Shown: one piece after another, positions 28,445 to 36,091 of the stretch
Layout of the letters: every line of letters begins with the position of its first letter
How positions within the stretch are numbered: the stretch's first letter is position 1
Source: Tepidanaerobacter sp. EBM-38
Lineage (GTDB): Bacteria; Bacillota; Thermosediminibacteria; Thermosediminibacterales; Tepidanaerobacteraceae
Assembly (NCBI GenBank): GCA_001896545.1
Contig: MPOT01000025.1
Span: forward strand, 62,001 to 126,000
DNA length: 64,000 nucleotides
Direction of reading: 5' to 3'
Position numbers and translations under genes: made by a program
Notes under the pieces: generated by a model
Told to the model about the DNA's origin: nothing
The model's input: only the letters and a program-made list of their open reading frames with translations
Database searches by the model: none

Positions 28445-28696
28445 ATGTTCAAAAGTAATGAAAATCATTTTGAGATGTATAAATTTATAGAGTATGTAGA
28501 AACGATGAATAAATCTCAGAATATCAAAATCCCCGTTTGGAAGAACAACAGAATTTACTTATTAAATCCGTCAGACATAAACTACTTTGAGGCCGTTGAA
28601 AAGGGCAGTAAGGTGATGGCTTCTAAAGGTGAGTTTGAAACTAATTACTGTCTTTCGGAGTTAGAAGACAAGTTAAGAGAACGTTTAGAAATCTAA
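28445..28696 (+). pseudogene. Truncated LytTR-type DNA-binding domain
   Basis: 83 codons. Residues about 28-80 (IPVWKNNRIYLLNPSDINYFEAVEKGSKVMASKGEF..., given here only in part) match the first half of a LytTR domain: the I-x-L-L-x-x-x-D-I-x-Y-x-E-A core and the L-S-E-L-E-D-K-L helix. The second half, normally F-x-R-x-H-R-S-Y-x-V-N, is missing because the frame stops after RERLEI. There is no clear ribosome site before the first ATG and no receiver domain. A terminator follows immediately. It is best read as a decayed regulator, possibly of the adjacent cstA remnant; translation into a small protein cannot be excluded. Confidence 0.65.
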
Positions 28697-28700
28697 ACCG

Positions 28701-28738
28701 AGTAGACCTCATATTCAACCGATGAGGTCTACTTTTTT
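28701..28738 (+). terminator. Rho-independent terminator
   Basis: AGTAGACCTCAT (28701-28712) pairs with ATGAGGTCTACT (28722-28733), then TTTTT. It follows the LytTR remnant directly. Confidence 0.9.
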
Positions 28739-28822
28739 ACCTTTTAGCGAGAAAATAGTGAAAATTTATCGATATATTCGTACAATATATAATACGTAAA
28801 TAATTTTAATAAAGGGGGTTTT

Positions 28823-29104
28823 ATGATGTTTTCTTTTATTGGATCTATTATTGTATTATTATTAGGTTATTTTATTTATGGCCGTTTTGTTGAACAGGTT
28901 TTTGGAGCAGACCCAAGCAGAGAAACACCGGCTTATACCCTACAGGACGGTGTAGATTATGTCCCGCTTAGTCAAACAAAAAGTGCCCTTATACAATTAC
29001 TAAATATTGCGGGCCTCGGGCCAATATATGGAGCTATACAAGGAGCTGTTATAGACGATGACAGCTCCTTTTTTGTTTATCACATACAAAAGATAAAGTA
29101 TTAA
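28823..29104 (+). pseudogene. cstA: 5' stub of a carbon starvation protein A (CstA) gene
   Basis: 93 codons. The first ~73 residues match the N-terminus of CstA peptide/pyruvate transporters: one hydrophobic helix, YGRFVEQVFGADPSRETPAY, DGVDYVPL and QLLNIAGLGPIYGAIQGA. Full CstA has several hundred more residues and many more helices. Here homology stops abruptly, and a terminator hairpin (29040-29070) begins inside the last homologous codons; about 20 unrelated residues follow. The ribosome site (aaaggggg) and the reading frame are intact, so decay is recent or the stub is retained. LytTR regulators often control cstA, which fits the neighbouring stub. Confidence 0.8.
29040..29075 (+). terminator. 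Terminator embedded in the cstA stub
   Basis: AAGGAGCTGT (29040-29049) and ACAGCTCCTT (29061-29070), perfect 10-bp stem followed by TTTTG, lying inside the open frame. Confidence 0.85.
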
Positions 29105-29218
29105 AATCTTATTTGTTGCTCGTGGATGTTAAAGAAGGAAAAATCATGAGAATTATCGAAATGTAATTAAAGAAACAGTTTGCTTTAAGTTTACGATTAC
29201 ACAGGGAGGTTATTTCAA

Positions 29219-30265
29219 ATGACTTCGATTCAAAGTTTAGAATTTAAGGACGGAAAACTTTACTTGATTGATCAGAGAAAATTGCCGGAAAAACTTTCTA
29301 TGTTTGAATGTAAAGAATATAAAGATGTGGAGTTTGCCATAAAGGACATGATAGTACGTGGAGCCCCGGCCATAGGAGTTGCCGGAGCTTATGGCATAGT
29401 CCTTGCCGCTAAAAAATTTTTAGATTTGCCGAAAGAAAAGTTTTTAGAAAAAATAAAAGAAAGTGCTGCAATTGTAGGAAATGCAAGACCTACAGCGGTA
29501 AATTTGATGTGGGCTGTTCGGAGGATGATGAATGTTTTAGAAGTAAATAGAGATAGAGCAAATAGTGAAATCTACGAGATTTTATTAGATGAGGCGAAAA
29601 ATATAGAGAAAGAAGACTTAGAAACAAATAAAGCCATAGCCAGGTATGGAAATGAAATTGTTCCGGAGGGAGCTACCATACTGACTCATTGCAATGCCGG
29701 TGCCCTTGCTACCACAGGATATGGCACAGCACTAGGCGTTATAAGGGAAGCTCACTACATGGGTAAGAACATACGGGTTTTTGCCGACGAAACAAGGCCG
29801 CGGCTTCAAGGTGCCAAGCTTACGGCATGGGAGCTGGTGCAGGAGAAGATTCCAGCTAAGCTCATCCCCGACAGTGTAGCTGCCGTGCTAATTAGAGATG
29901 GAAAAATTGATGTAATTATTGTGGGAGCTGACAGGATTGCGTTAAATGGCGATACAGCCAATAAAATAGGCACATTTATGCTGTCACAAATGGCAAAAGA
30001 TTTTAAGGTTCCTTTCTATATTGCAGCGCCTATTTCAACTATTGACTTTGATATAAAAAGCGGCAAAGAGATAGTAATCGAAGAAAGGGCTGCAACTGAG
30101 GTTACTCATATAAACGGCGTAAGAATTGCTCCGGAAGGCATAGATGTTTATAATCCCGCCTTTGATGTGACACCTAATGAGAATATAACAGGAATAATAA
30201 CAGAGAAGGGTATTATGAGGCCGCCATATTTAGAAAATTTAAGTAAACTTAAAGAACGGCATTAA
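29219..30265 (+). CDS. mtnA: S-methyl-5-thioribose-1-phosphate isomerase
   Basis: 348 residues, aIF2B-like isomerase converting methylthioribose-1-phosphate to methylthioribulose-1-phosphate (methionine salvage) or the 5-deoxyribose analogue. Motifs: IKDMIVRGAPAIGVAGAYG (about 47-65), ILTHCNAGALATTGYGTALG with the catalytic Cys (about 157-176), and the IVGADRIALNGDTANKIGT catalytic Asp segment. cagggaggt precedes the ATG. No other mtn genes are visible, so the physiological role may be salvage of deoxyribose phosphates. The amidohydrolase gene follows after about 30 bases. Confidence 0.93.
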   Translation: MTSIQSLEFKDGKLYLIDQRKLPEKLSMFECKEYKDVEFAIKDMIVRGAPAIGVAGAYGIVLAAKKFLDLPKEKFLEKIKESAAIVGNARPTAVNLMWAVRRMMNVLEVNRDRANSEIYEILLDEAKNIEKEDLETNKAIARYGNEIVPEGATILTHCNAGALATTGYGTALGVIREAHYMGKNIRVFADETRPRLQGAKLTAWELVQEKIPAKLIPDSVAAVLIRDGKIDVIIVGADRIALNGDTANKIGTFMLSQMAKDFKVPFYIAAPISTIDFDIKSGKEIVIEERAATEVTHINGVRIAPEGIDVYNPAFDVTPNENITGIITEKGIMRPPYLENLSKLKERH

Positions 30266-30297
30266 TAGCAATTAAATAAAAAAGGAGATTGTTAAAC

Positions 30298-31134
30298 TTG
30301 AAGATAGATTTTCATGTACATGTAACACCGCCGGATATTATAAAAGACTGGAAGAAAATAGCTGAAAAAGAGGACTACTTTAAGCTTCTAAGTGAAAGTC
30401 CTGTAAATAAGTTTGCTACGGCTGATGATGTTGTAAGAGAACTTGAAGGCTCAGGGGTTGATAAGGCAGTCATCTTTGGGTTTGCCTTTAAAGATATGGG
30501 TCTTTGCCGTTATGTCAACGACTATACGGCTGAAGCCGTAAAGAAATATCCCGAAAAACTAATAGGATATATGGTAGCTATGCCTACAGCGACGGAACTG
30601 GAAAAGGAAATTGACAGATGCCGAGCTGCCGGACTTAAGGGCGTTGGAGAACTTTTTCCTCAAGGGCAGGGATTTGATATAGCAGATTCTAAAGAGATGT
30701 CAAACCTAGCTAATTTATGTATAGAGCGAGAACTTCCCCTGATAATCCATACAAATGAGCCTGTAGGCCATTACTATGCCGGAAAGACTAACACCACTCC
30801 AGAAAAAGCCGGTGCCTTTGCTCAAAATTTTCCCGACATTAAAGTTATATTTGCCCATTGGGGCGGTGGGCTTATGTTTTATGAATTGATGCCTGAGATA
30901 AAAAAACAAAATCAAAACGTATATTATGATACGGCTGCATCTCCTTTGCTTTATAATAAAAATATATATAAAGCAGCCGGTAATATCGAAGTTTTACATA
31001 AAGTGCTATTTGGAAGTGATTTTCCCTTGCTGCCTATGAAAAGGTACCTTAAGGAAATATCAGAATCCGGCCTAAGCCAAGAAGAACAAGAGCTAGTAAG
31101 CGGACAAAACGCCTGTCGCCTCCTAGGCCTTTGA
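30298..31134 (+). CDS. Amidohydrolase-family (COG2159-like) metal-dependent hydrolase or decarboxylase
   Basis: 279 residues from a TTG at 30298, about ten bases after aaggaga. TIM-barrel amidohydrolase: N-terminal DFHVHVTP (H-x-H metal ligands), IIHTNEPVGH (third His), FAHWGGG (fourth His) and LFGSDFPLLP (catalytic Asp). Relatives include ACMS decarboxylase-like enzymes and predicted hydrolases. Cotranscription with mtnA suggests a role with a sugar-phosphate or nucleoside product, but that is only positional evidence. Confidence 0.78.
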   Translation: MKIDFHVHVTPPDIIKDWKKIAEKEDYFKLLSESPVNKFATADDVVRELEGSGVDKAVIFGFAFKDMGLCRYVNDYTAEAVKKYPEKLIGYMVAMPTATELEKEIDRCRAAGLKGVGELFPQGQGFDIADSKEMSNLANLCIERELPLIIHTNEPVGHYYAGKTNTTPEKAGAFAQNFPDIKVIFAHWGGGLMFYELMPEIKKQNQNVYYDTAASPLLYNKNIYKAAGNIEVLHKVLFGSDFPLLPMKRYLKEISESGLSQEEQELVSGQNACRLLGL

Positions 31135-31142
31135 GCATGAAG

Positions 31143-31724
31143 CTAATCAAATAAAAAGGATTTAATCACAGCAAAATATTCCCGTATGTAATATAGAGGC
31201 TTTAAATATCTGGGATATGCCGGAGTGGGCGCACATATCCCGTATGGGATAAATCCGTATCGCCTTGCTAAAAACTTGGAACGGAACATATGATATTCAC
31301 TGGTTACAATCATGACCTTCGGTCTTTCTGCCTTACCTGTATATTTAATTACTTCTCTTGCAAAAAGTAAATTTTCACCGGTATTTGTTGAGCAATCTTC
31401 TTTTATTATTCTTTCTTCTTTGATTCCGTGTTTCACCAAAAAGCGCTGCATTGCTTCAGCTTCACTTATCCATTCATTGGAACCTTGGCCGCCGGATACT
31501 ACTATGGGCACTTGAGGGTATTTATTTGCGTATTCTAAAGCTTGCTGCAGCCGATACCTCAGAGACGGTGACGGTTCATCGCCATATAATCCTGCACCCA
31601 AAATTATCATATAATCAACGGGCATATCATCATTAGAAAATGAGTTGACTATAATCAAGCTTTCAATTATCAGAAAAGAGAACAGCAAAACAAAAACTAT
31701 TATAAACAAGAGCCGTTTGAGCAT
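31143..31724 (-). CDS. YdcF/DUF218-family membrane-anchored protein
   Basis: 193 residues. One N-terminal transmembrane anchor (about 3-28), then a DUF218 domain with DYMIILGAGLYGDEPSPSLRYRLQQAL, VVSGGQGSNEWISEAEAMQRFL and EDCSTNTGENLLFAREV, all diagnostic. Relatives include SanA/YdcF with roles in envelope permeability or nucleotide binding; exact function unknown. Convergent with the amidohydrolase gene. Confidence 0.85.
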   Translation of the reverse strand: MLKRLLFIIVFVLLFSFLIIESLIIVNSFSNDDMPVDYMIILGAGLYGDEPSPSLRYRLQQALEYANKYPQVPIVVSGGQGSNEWISEAEAMQRFLVKHGIKEERIIKEDCSTNTGENLLFAREVIKYTGKAERPKVMIVTSEYHMFRSKFLARRYGFIPYGICAPTPAYPRYLKPLYYIREYFAVIKSFLFD

Positions 31725-31908
31725 TAAATCAGATATTTCCCTGACCCCTTTACTTTTTTATTTTTCCCTGCAATTTTCTATTCTTTAACTATGCCGGCAT
31801 CAAATTACGAAGTTACCGTCTTTAGTTTATCATTGTCGTAAATTTTATCAACCTTAAAGTTATGTGTTCTATGGATAAATGAATTTATCGAAGCTTTTCC
31901 GATCTATT

Positions 31909-31936
31909 ATTACAATGATGTAATTTATGCTATAAT
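31909..31936 (+). promoter_or_regulatory. Putative promoter upstream of the nifU stub and mnmA
   Basis: TATAAT at 31931-31936 with ATTACA at 31909-31914 (16-base spacer). ATTACA-N4-TGTAAT forms a small dyad overlapping the promoter, a possible operator. I see no gene between 31725 and 31942. Confidence 0.5.
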
Positions 31937-31942
31937 TAAGTT

Positions 31943-32035
31943 CAGAAAACTTTACCGAGCAAAATGCATTGTTCAAATCTTGCTGCTGACGCGCTTAAGG
32001 AAGCGATAAATGATTATAAAAAAAGTAGGGGTTAA
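31943..32035 (+). pseudogene. nifU: C-terminal remnant of nifU
   Basis: About 30 codons matching the last part of NifU/IscU scaffold proteins: TLPSKMHCSNLAADALKEAI followed by NDYKKSRG, including the third cluster-ligand cysteine (HCS). A stop codon (TAA, about 31940) precedes it in frame. The only start is an ATG at 31964, giving a 23-residue peptide without a ribosome site. The stop lies two bases before the mnmA start. In many clostridia nifS and nifU precede mnmA, so this is the leftover of a deleted nifS-nifU pair. Confidence 0.75.
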
Positions 32036-32037
32036 TA

Positions 32038-33138
32038 TTGAACAAAAATAAAGTTGCAGTAGCGATGAGCGGAGGGGTAGACAGTTCTGTCTGTGCATAT
32101 CTGTTAAAAGAGCAGGGATATGAAGTAATCGGAATAACTATGCAAATATTCGATGATGCGCCACGCAAAGTCGAAGCTAAAGAAGGCGGCTGCTCTAGCG
32201 AAGCTGTGCAGGACGCCCGGCTTGTAGCAGAAAAACTAGGCATACCGCATTATGTGGTAAATTTAAAACACTGCTTTAATGAAAAAGTCATAAAATATTT
32301 TGCAAACGAGTATTTGTCCGGCAAGACGCCAAACCCTTGCATTGTTTGCAATAAATATTTAAAATTTACCGAACTTCTAAAAGCGGCTTTTGAACTTGGC
32401 GCTTTTTATCTTGCAACCGGTCATTATGCCAGGGTAGAATATGATGATACTCTAAGCCGATATATTTTAAAAAAATCTGTCGACAGCGACAAGGACCAAT
32501 CTTATGTTTTATATGGTTTGACTCAGCGCCAACTTGAGCATGTCCTTTTTCCGCTGGGCAATTATACAAAAAAGGAAATTCGCCAAATAGCTCAAAAAAT
32601 AGGTCTATCTGTTTCGGACAAACCTGACAGCCAAGAGATTTGCTTTATCGATACCAATTACCGTGATTTTCTATATAAGAAAGTCCCGGACAAAATCAAA
32701 GAAGGGCCATTTATAGATATAAACGGCAAGGTAATTGGAAGGCATAAAGGCATTTCGTTTTATACAATAGGCCAAAGGAAAGGCCTTGGCATCTCTGCCG
32801 GTAAGCCTCTTTATGTAGTAGATATAGATGCTCGGAATAATGCCGTAATTTTAGGGGACGAAAAAGACCTTTATATAAAGGAGTTTACAGCCCATCAAAT
32901 TAACTGGGTATCAATAGATGCACCTTACGAAAAGTTTAGTGCAAATGTAAAAATAAGGTACAATTTTGCTGAAAAGCCGGCCAAAATCATCCCACTTGAT
33001 AGCGATACGGTAAAAGTAATTTTTGAAAATCCTCAAAAAGCCGTTACCCCCGGCCAATCAGTGGTATTTTATAACGGTGATAAAGTATTAGGCGGCGGCG
33101 TTATAAAACGGCGCTGTCTTTCTGAAAAATCTTTTTAG
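32038..33138 (+). CDS. mnmA: tRNA-specific 2-thiouridylase MnmA
   Basis: 366 residues from a TTG start after gtagggg. It adds sulfur to U34 of tRNA-Lys/Glu/Gln. Seen: PP-loop SGGVDSS (about 10-16), TPNPCIVCNKYLKF with the nucleophilic Cys (about 99-112), TGHYARV, DKDQSYVLYGL, SQEICFI with the second catalytic Cys (about 199-205) and IGQRKGLGIS. The cysteine desulfurase that normally donates sulfur is not adjacent; only a nifU tail remains upstream. The insertion KVEAKEGGCSSEAVQDAR is usual for clostridial MnmA. Confidence 0.93.
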   Translation: MNKNKVAVAMSGGVDSSVCAYLLKEQGYEVIGITMQIFDDAPRKVEAKEGGCSSEAVQDARLVAEKLGIPHYVVNLKHCFNEKVIKYFANEYLSGKTPNPCIVCNKYLKFTELLKAAFELGAFYLATGHYARVEYDDTLSRYILKKSVDSDKDQSYVLYGLTQRQLEHVLFPLGNYTKKEIRQIAQKIGLSVSDKPDSQEICFIDTNYRDFLYKKVPDKIKEGPFIDINGKVIGRHKGISFYTIGQRKGLGISAGKPLYVVDIDARNNAVILGDEKDLYIKEFTAHQINWVSIDAPYEKFSANVKIRYNFAEKPAKIIPLDSDTVKVIFENPQKAVTPGQSVVFYNGDKVLGGGVIKRRCLSEKSF

Positions 33139-33225
33139 AAAGACCTTACATTAAACAATTTCTTGGTTTATCGTTATATTGCAATTACCGACTAAATATG
33201 TGATAAGCTATATTTGAGGTAAAAA

Positions 33226-33280
33226 AATCGGGTAGGAGGTAGATAAAATAATTGTCTATCTACTACCCGATTATTGTTTT
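33226..33280 (+). terminator. mnmA terminator
   Basis: AATCGGGTA (33226-33234) pairs with TACCCGATT (33264-33272) and GTAGATA (33239-33245) with TATCTAC (33257-33263), with a GGAG bulge, followed by TTATTGTTTT. Confidence 0.8.
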
Positions 33281-33346
33281 AAAGAAGGGTTTTAAAACAA
33301 GTTTGTCGAATTACTAAATAATTCAGTCATAATTAACAGGATCAAC

Positions 33347-33388
33347 AGGGGGTATACTTAAGGGGGTATACTTAAGGGGGCATACTTA
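33347..33388 (+). repeat. Three tandem 14-bp units containing a Shine-Dalgarno site
   Basis: AGGGGGTATACTTA is repeated head to tail at 33347-33360, 33361-33374 and (with one T to C change) 33375-33388. The start ATG of the sigma-54 activator follows at once. Each unit carries AGGGGG and the palindrome GTATAC. Confidence 0.95.
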
Positions 33389-34957
33389 ATGAACGCAAAT
33401 TTACAGGAAATCTTGATAGACTGTTTGGAAGTCTTAGCTAGAATAACCGGAGGTTATGCCACTGTAACTGATAGAGATGGAGTAAGATTAAAAACCGTTG
33501 ACTCATCTGGTAATGAAATAGAATCTTTAAAGGGTGTAGTATTTGGGCTTGCAAAAAAGGCAGCTCAAACAGGCAAAGCTATTAGTGGCATGTCTCAACT
33601 GGAAGATGGAGCGGAATCGTGGTGCCTGCCCATAAGTGAGTATGTCTTAGCTTGCAGCAACATAGAAAGGGTTAAACGAAATAATGATTTGAAATTATCC
33701 CTTATAGAGTCTCTGCCCTTTATAGCCCGTGTAGCAGGGGGAGAAGCGGTAGTATTTGACAGTCAAGGTAAAAGAATAGCAACTGTTGATTCCAAAGGCA
33801 ATACAGACCATAAAAATTTGGGGTTAGTAAGCAAGGGCGCCAGAGAATCAATGATAAAGCAAAAACCTGTTATCGGAGAATCTTCGTCTGTCAGCGGCGC
33901 CATGGCTGTGCGAATACCAATAACCAAAGAATTTGGCTTCGGATTTAATAACGAAGAAATGGTCAGGCGCAGCAATAAACTTGTAAGTGAAGTAAGAAAA
34001 CATCAAACTGCGAAGTACAACTTTTCAGATATTATAGGGGAAAGTCCGGCAATGAGAAAATTAAAAGAGACTGCAAAACTAGCGGCAAAATCCAATTCAA
34101 ATGTCCTAATTTACGGTGAAACAGGGACGGGCAAAGAGTTATTTGCCCACTCGATTCATAATGCCAGCGAGCGGCATAATAAACCCTTTGTGGCTATAAA
34201 CTGTGCTGCTCTACCGCCTACTTTAATAGAAAGTGAGCTTTTTGGATACGAAAGTGGTGCTTTTACCGGTGCAAAAAAAGGTGGTCACCCGGGAGTATTT
34301 GAACAAGCTAATGGGGGTACATTATTTTTAGATGAGATCAGCGAGATGGACATTGATTTACAGGCAAAACTTCTAAGAGTTCTTCAGGAGCGGGAAGTAA
34401 CACGTTTAGGCGGAAGAAAGGCTATACCACTTGATGTTCGAGTAATAGCTTCCACTAATAAGCCCTTAGATAAAATGGTAAAAGATGGTAAATTCAGACA
34501 GGATTTATTTTTCCGATTAAATGTATTTGACATTAAATTGGTACCCTTGCGGCAGATAAGGGAGGATATACCTCTCATAGCTAGTGAGATAGTAAAAAAA
34601 ATGAACGTGATCTTTGGAAAATATGTAGAGAAAATTGATGATGAGGCTACAAGGCTGCTTATGCAATATGATTGGCCAGGAAATGTCAGAGAACTTGTAA
34701 ATTGTCTTGAAAAGGCCTTTAATATCTTAGGAAATGATAAATACATTACTAAAGATCACCTAAGCTTTAAATTCAATATGGATGATATAGGGGATGCAAG
34801 TCAAGGATTGTCGGCTATGTTGGCCGATTATGAAAAAAAAGTAATAGAAAAAGTGCTAAAAGAAACAAAAGGGGTAAAAGTACAAGCTGCAAAGATCCTT
34901 GGAATAAGCACTACTACTCTGTGGAGAAAAATCAAAGAATTAAATATTGAAGTCTGA
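33389..34957 (+). CDS. Sigma-54-dependent transcriptional activator of the nicotinate operon
   Basis: 522 residues. Two tandem sensor modules (about 7-102 and 103-198) are clearly duplicated: both have LARITGGYATV/IARVAGGEAVV, then D-x-x-G-x-R-x-x-T-V-D-S-x-G-N, then a terminal V-x-R-x-N-x-L / V-R-R-S-N-K-L helix. An AAA+ domain follows with ESPAMRKL, Walker A GETGTGKE, the sigma-54 contact loop ESGAFTGAKKG and Walker B GGTLFLDEISEM, then a C-terminal Fis-type helix-turn-helix (VQAAKILGISTTTLWRKIKEL). There is no receiver domain, so a small ligand probably controls it directly. Its position before a -24/-12 promoter suggests it activates hgd and the following genes. Confidence 0.9.
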   Translation: MNANLQEILIDCLEVLARITGGYATVTDRDGVRLKTVDSSGNEIESLKGVVFGLAKKAAQTGKAISGMSQLEDGAESWCLPISEYVLACSNIERVKRNNDLKLSLIESLPFIARVAGGEAVVFDSQGKRIATVDSKGNTDHKNLGLVSKGARESMIKQKPVIGESSSVSGAMAVRIPITKEFGFGFNNEEMVRRSNKLVSEVRKHQTAKYNFSDIIGESPAMRKLKETAKLAAKSNSNVLIYGETGTGKELFAHSIHNASERHNKPFVAINCAALPPTLIESELFGYESGAFTGAKKGGHPGVFEQANGGTLFLDEISEMDIDLQAKLLRVLQEREVTRLGGRKAIPLDVRVIASTNKPLDKMVKDGKFRQDLFFRLNVFDIKLVPLRQIREDIPLIASEIVKKMNVIFGKYVEKIDDEATRLLMQYDWPGNVRELVNCLEKAFNILGNDKYITKDHLSFKFNMDDIGDASQGLSAMLADYEKKVIEKVLKETKGVKVQAAKILGISTTTLWRKIKELNIEV

Positions 34958-34960
34958 AAA

Positions 34961-35056
34961 CATTTCATTTTTGAAATTACATAACAAAAACGAAATGATG
35001 CAATCTTCAATTATACTGTGTATTCTGATAAAAGCCCAGGAAGCATTTCATATTTG
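34961..35056 (+). promoter_or_regulatory. Three copies of a 13-bp motif, candidate activator binding sites
   Basis: CATTTCATTTTTG (34961-34973), its inverted near-copy CAAAAACGAAATG (34985-34997) and CATTTCATATTTG (35044-35056). Copies differ by one base from the first. They lie about 55-150 bases upstream of the sigma-54 promoter, the usual distance for enhancer sites. Confidence 0.55.
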
Positions 35057-35078
35057 CAATACTTTCTGGGCTTTTTGT
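35031..35078 (+). terminator. Terminator of the activator gene
   Basis: AAAGCCCAGGAAG (35031-35043) pairs with CTTTCTGGGCTTT (35062-35074), one wobble, followed by TTG. The third 13-bp motif copy is in its loop. Confidence 0.85.
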
Positions 35079-35110
35079 TGAATATGTGGCCTTTTTTAAG
35101 GCTGTTTTAA

Positions 35111-35127
35111 CGGCATAAAACTTGCAA
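35111..35127 (+). promoter_or_regulatory. Sigma-54 (-24/-12) promoter
   Basis: CGGCATAAAACTTGCA has the invariant GG (35112-35113) and GC (35124-35125) exactly ten bases apart, with TTGCA at the -12 element. It lies 70 bases before hgd and directly downstream of a sigma-54 activator gene. Confidence 0.8.
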
Positions 35128-35196
35128 GTATATATTATTGACTGTTTAAAGCATAAAGCCTGTTATGTTAATTAAAAACAATATTGGAGGTCAAAA

Positions 35197-36090
35197 ATGA
35201 AGATAGGTTTTATCGGTTTAGGTGTAATGGGAAGTCGCATGGCAAAGCGCATACATAATGCAGGGTATAATCTAAAAGTTTTCGACGTAATGGAAGATGC
35301 GGTTATGGAATTTGAAAAGCTGGGAGTCGAAGTCGGAAGCTCCCCCGGCGATGTAGCTATTGACACTGATGTAATATTAATGTCCTTACCCAATTCACAA
35401 ATCGTAACCAATGTAATACTAGGAGAAGACGGCATTCTTTCTAAGGCAAAACCCGGCACTATATTAGTAGACTTAAGCAGTATCACTCCTAAAGCTATCC
35501 GTGATATTTACAAAAAAACAAGCCAAAAAGGGGTAGAAATTCTAGATGCACCTGTCAGTGGAGGTTCTGCCGGGGCGGAATCTGGAAACTTGACTATAAT
35601 GGTGGGAGGAAAAAAAGAAATATTACACGAAGTAATGCCAATTCTTGAAACTATGGGTAAAACTATCTATCACGTTGGCGATGTAGGAGCAGGAGATACT
35701 GTAAAACTCGTGAACAATCTTTTGCTAGGAGCTAATATGGTTGCTGTGGCGGAAGCTCTAACACTGGGTGTAAAAGCAGGTCTGGATCCTGAAGTAATGT
35801 TTGAAGTTATCACAAACAGTTCAGGCAACTCTTATGCACTCAAAGCCAAGTATCCGAAATTTATATCACAGGGTAACTTTGAACCGGGTTTTATGATTGA
35901 TTTACAATATAAAGATCTGCAATTGGCAGTTGATACAGCAAAAGACCTAAACTTACCTCTTGTCATGGGAAATATGGCTCAGCAAATTTATGAAATGGCT
36001 AAGGCTGAAGGCTTGGGACAAAAGGATATTTCCTCAGTTGTAAAACTTTATGAAAAATGGTCTGGCATTACGGTAAGGAAGGAGGAATGA
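35197..36090 (+). CDS. hgd: 2-(hydroxymethyl)glutarate dehydrogenase
   Basis: 297 residues, 3-hydroxyisobutyrate/6-phosphogluconate dehydrogenase family. Reduces (S)-2-formylglutarate with NADH to (S)-2-(hydroxymethyl)glutarate in nicotinate fermentation. Motifs: GFIGLGVMGSRMAKRI (3-18, NAD Rossmann; a D at the end of strand 2, VFDV, favours NADH), DLSSITP, the substrate motif DAPVSGGSAGAE and the catalytic lysine in VKLVNNLLLG. Identity rests on the neighbouring hmd, dmdAB, mgm, mii and dml genes. First gene of the sigma-54-driven operon; ttggaggt precedes the ATG. Confidence 0.9.
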   Translation: MKIGFIGLGVMGSRMAKRIHNAGYNLKVFDVMEDAVMEFEKLGVEVGSSPGDVAIDTDVILMSLPNSQIVTNVILGEDGILSKAKPGTILVDLSSITPKAIRDIYKKTSQKGVEILDAPVSGGSAGAESGNLTIMVGGKKEILHEVMPILETMGKTIYHVGDVGAGDTVKLVNNLLLGANMVAVAEALTLGVKAGLDPEVMFEVITNSSGNSYALKAKYPKFISQGNFEPGFMIDLQYKDLQLAVDTAKDLNLPLVMGNMAQQIYEMAKAEGLGQKDISSVVKLYEKWSGITVRKEE

Positions 36091-36091
36091 A

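Noticed and set aside
29105-29163. Gene fragment ending in KEGKIMRIIEM before mtnA
   Set aside because: The short frame has no start with a ribosome site and I cannot match it to a family.
33347-33388. CRISPR array
   Set aside because: Repeats are 14 bp, directly adjacent without spacers, and no cas genes are present.
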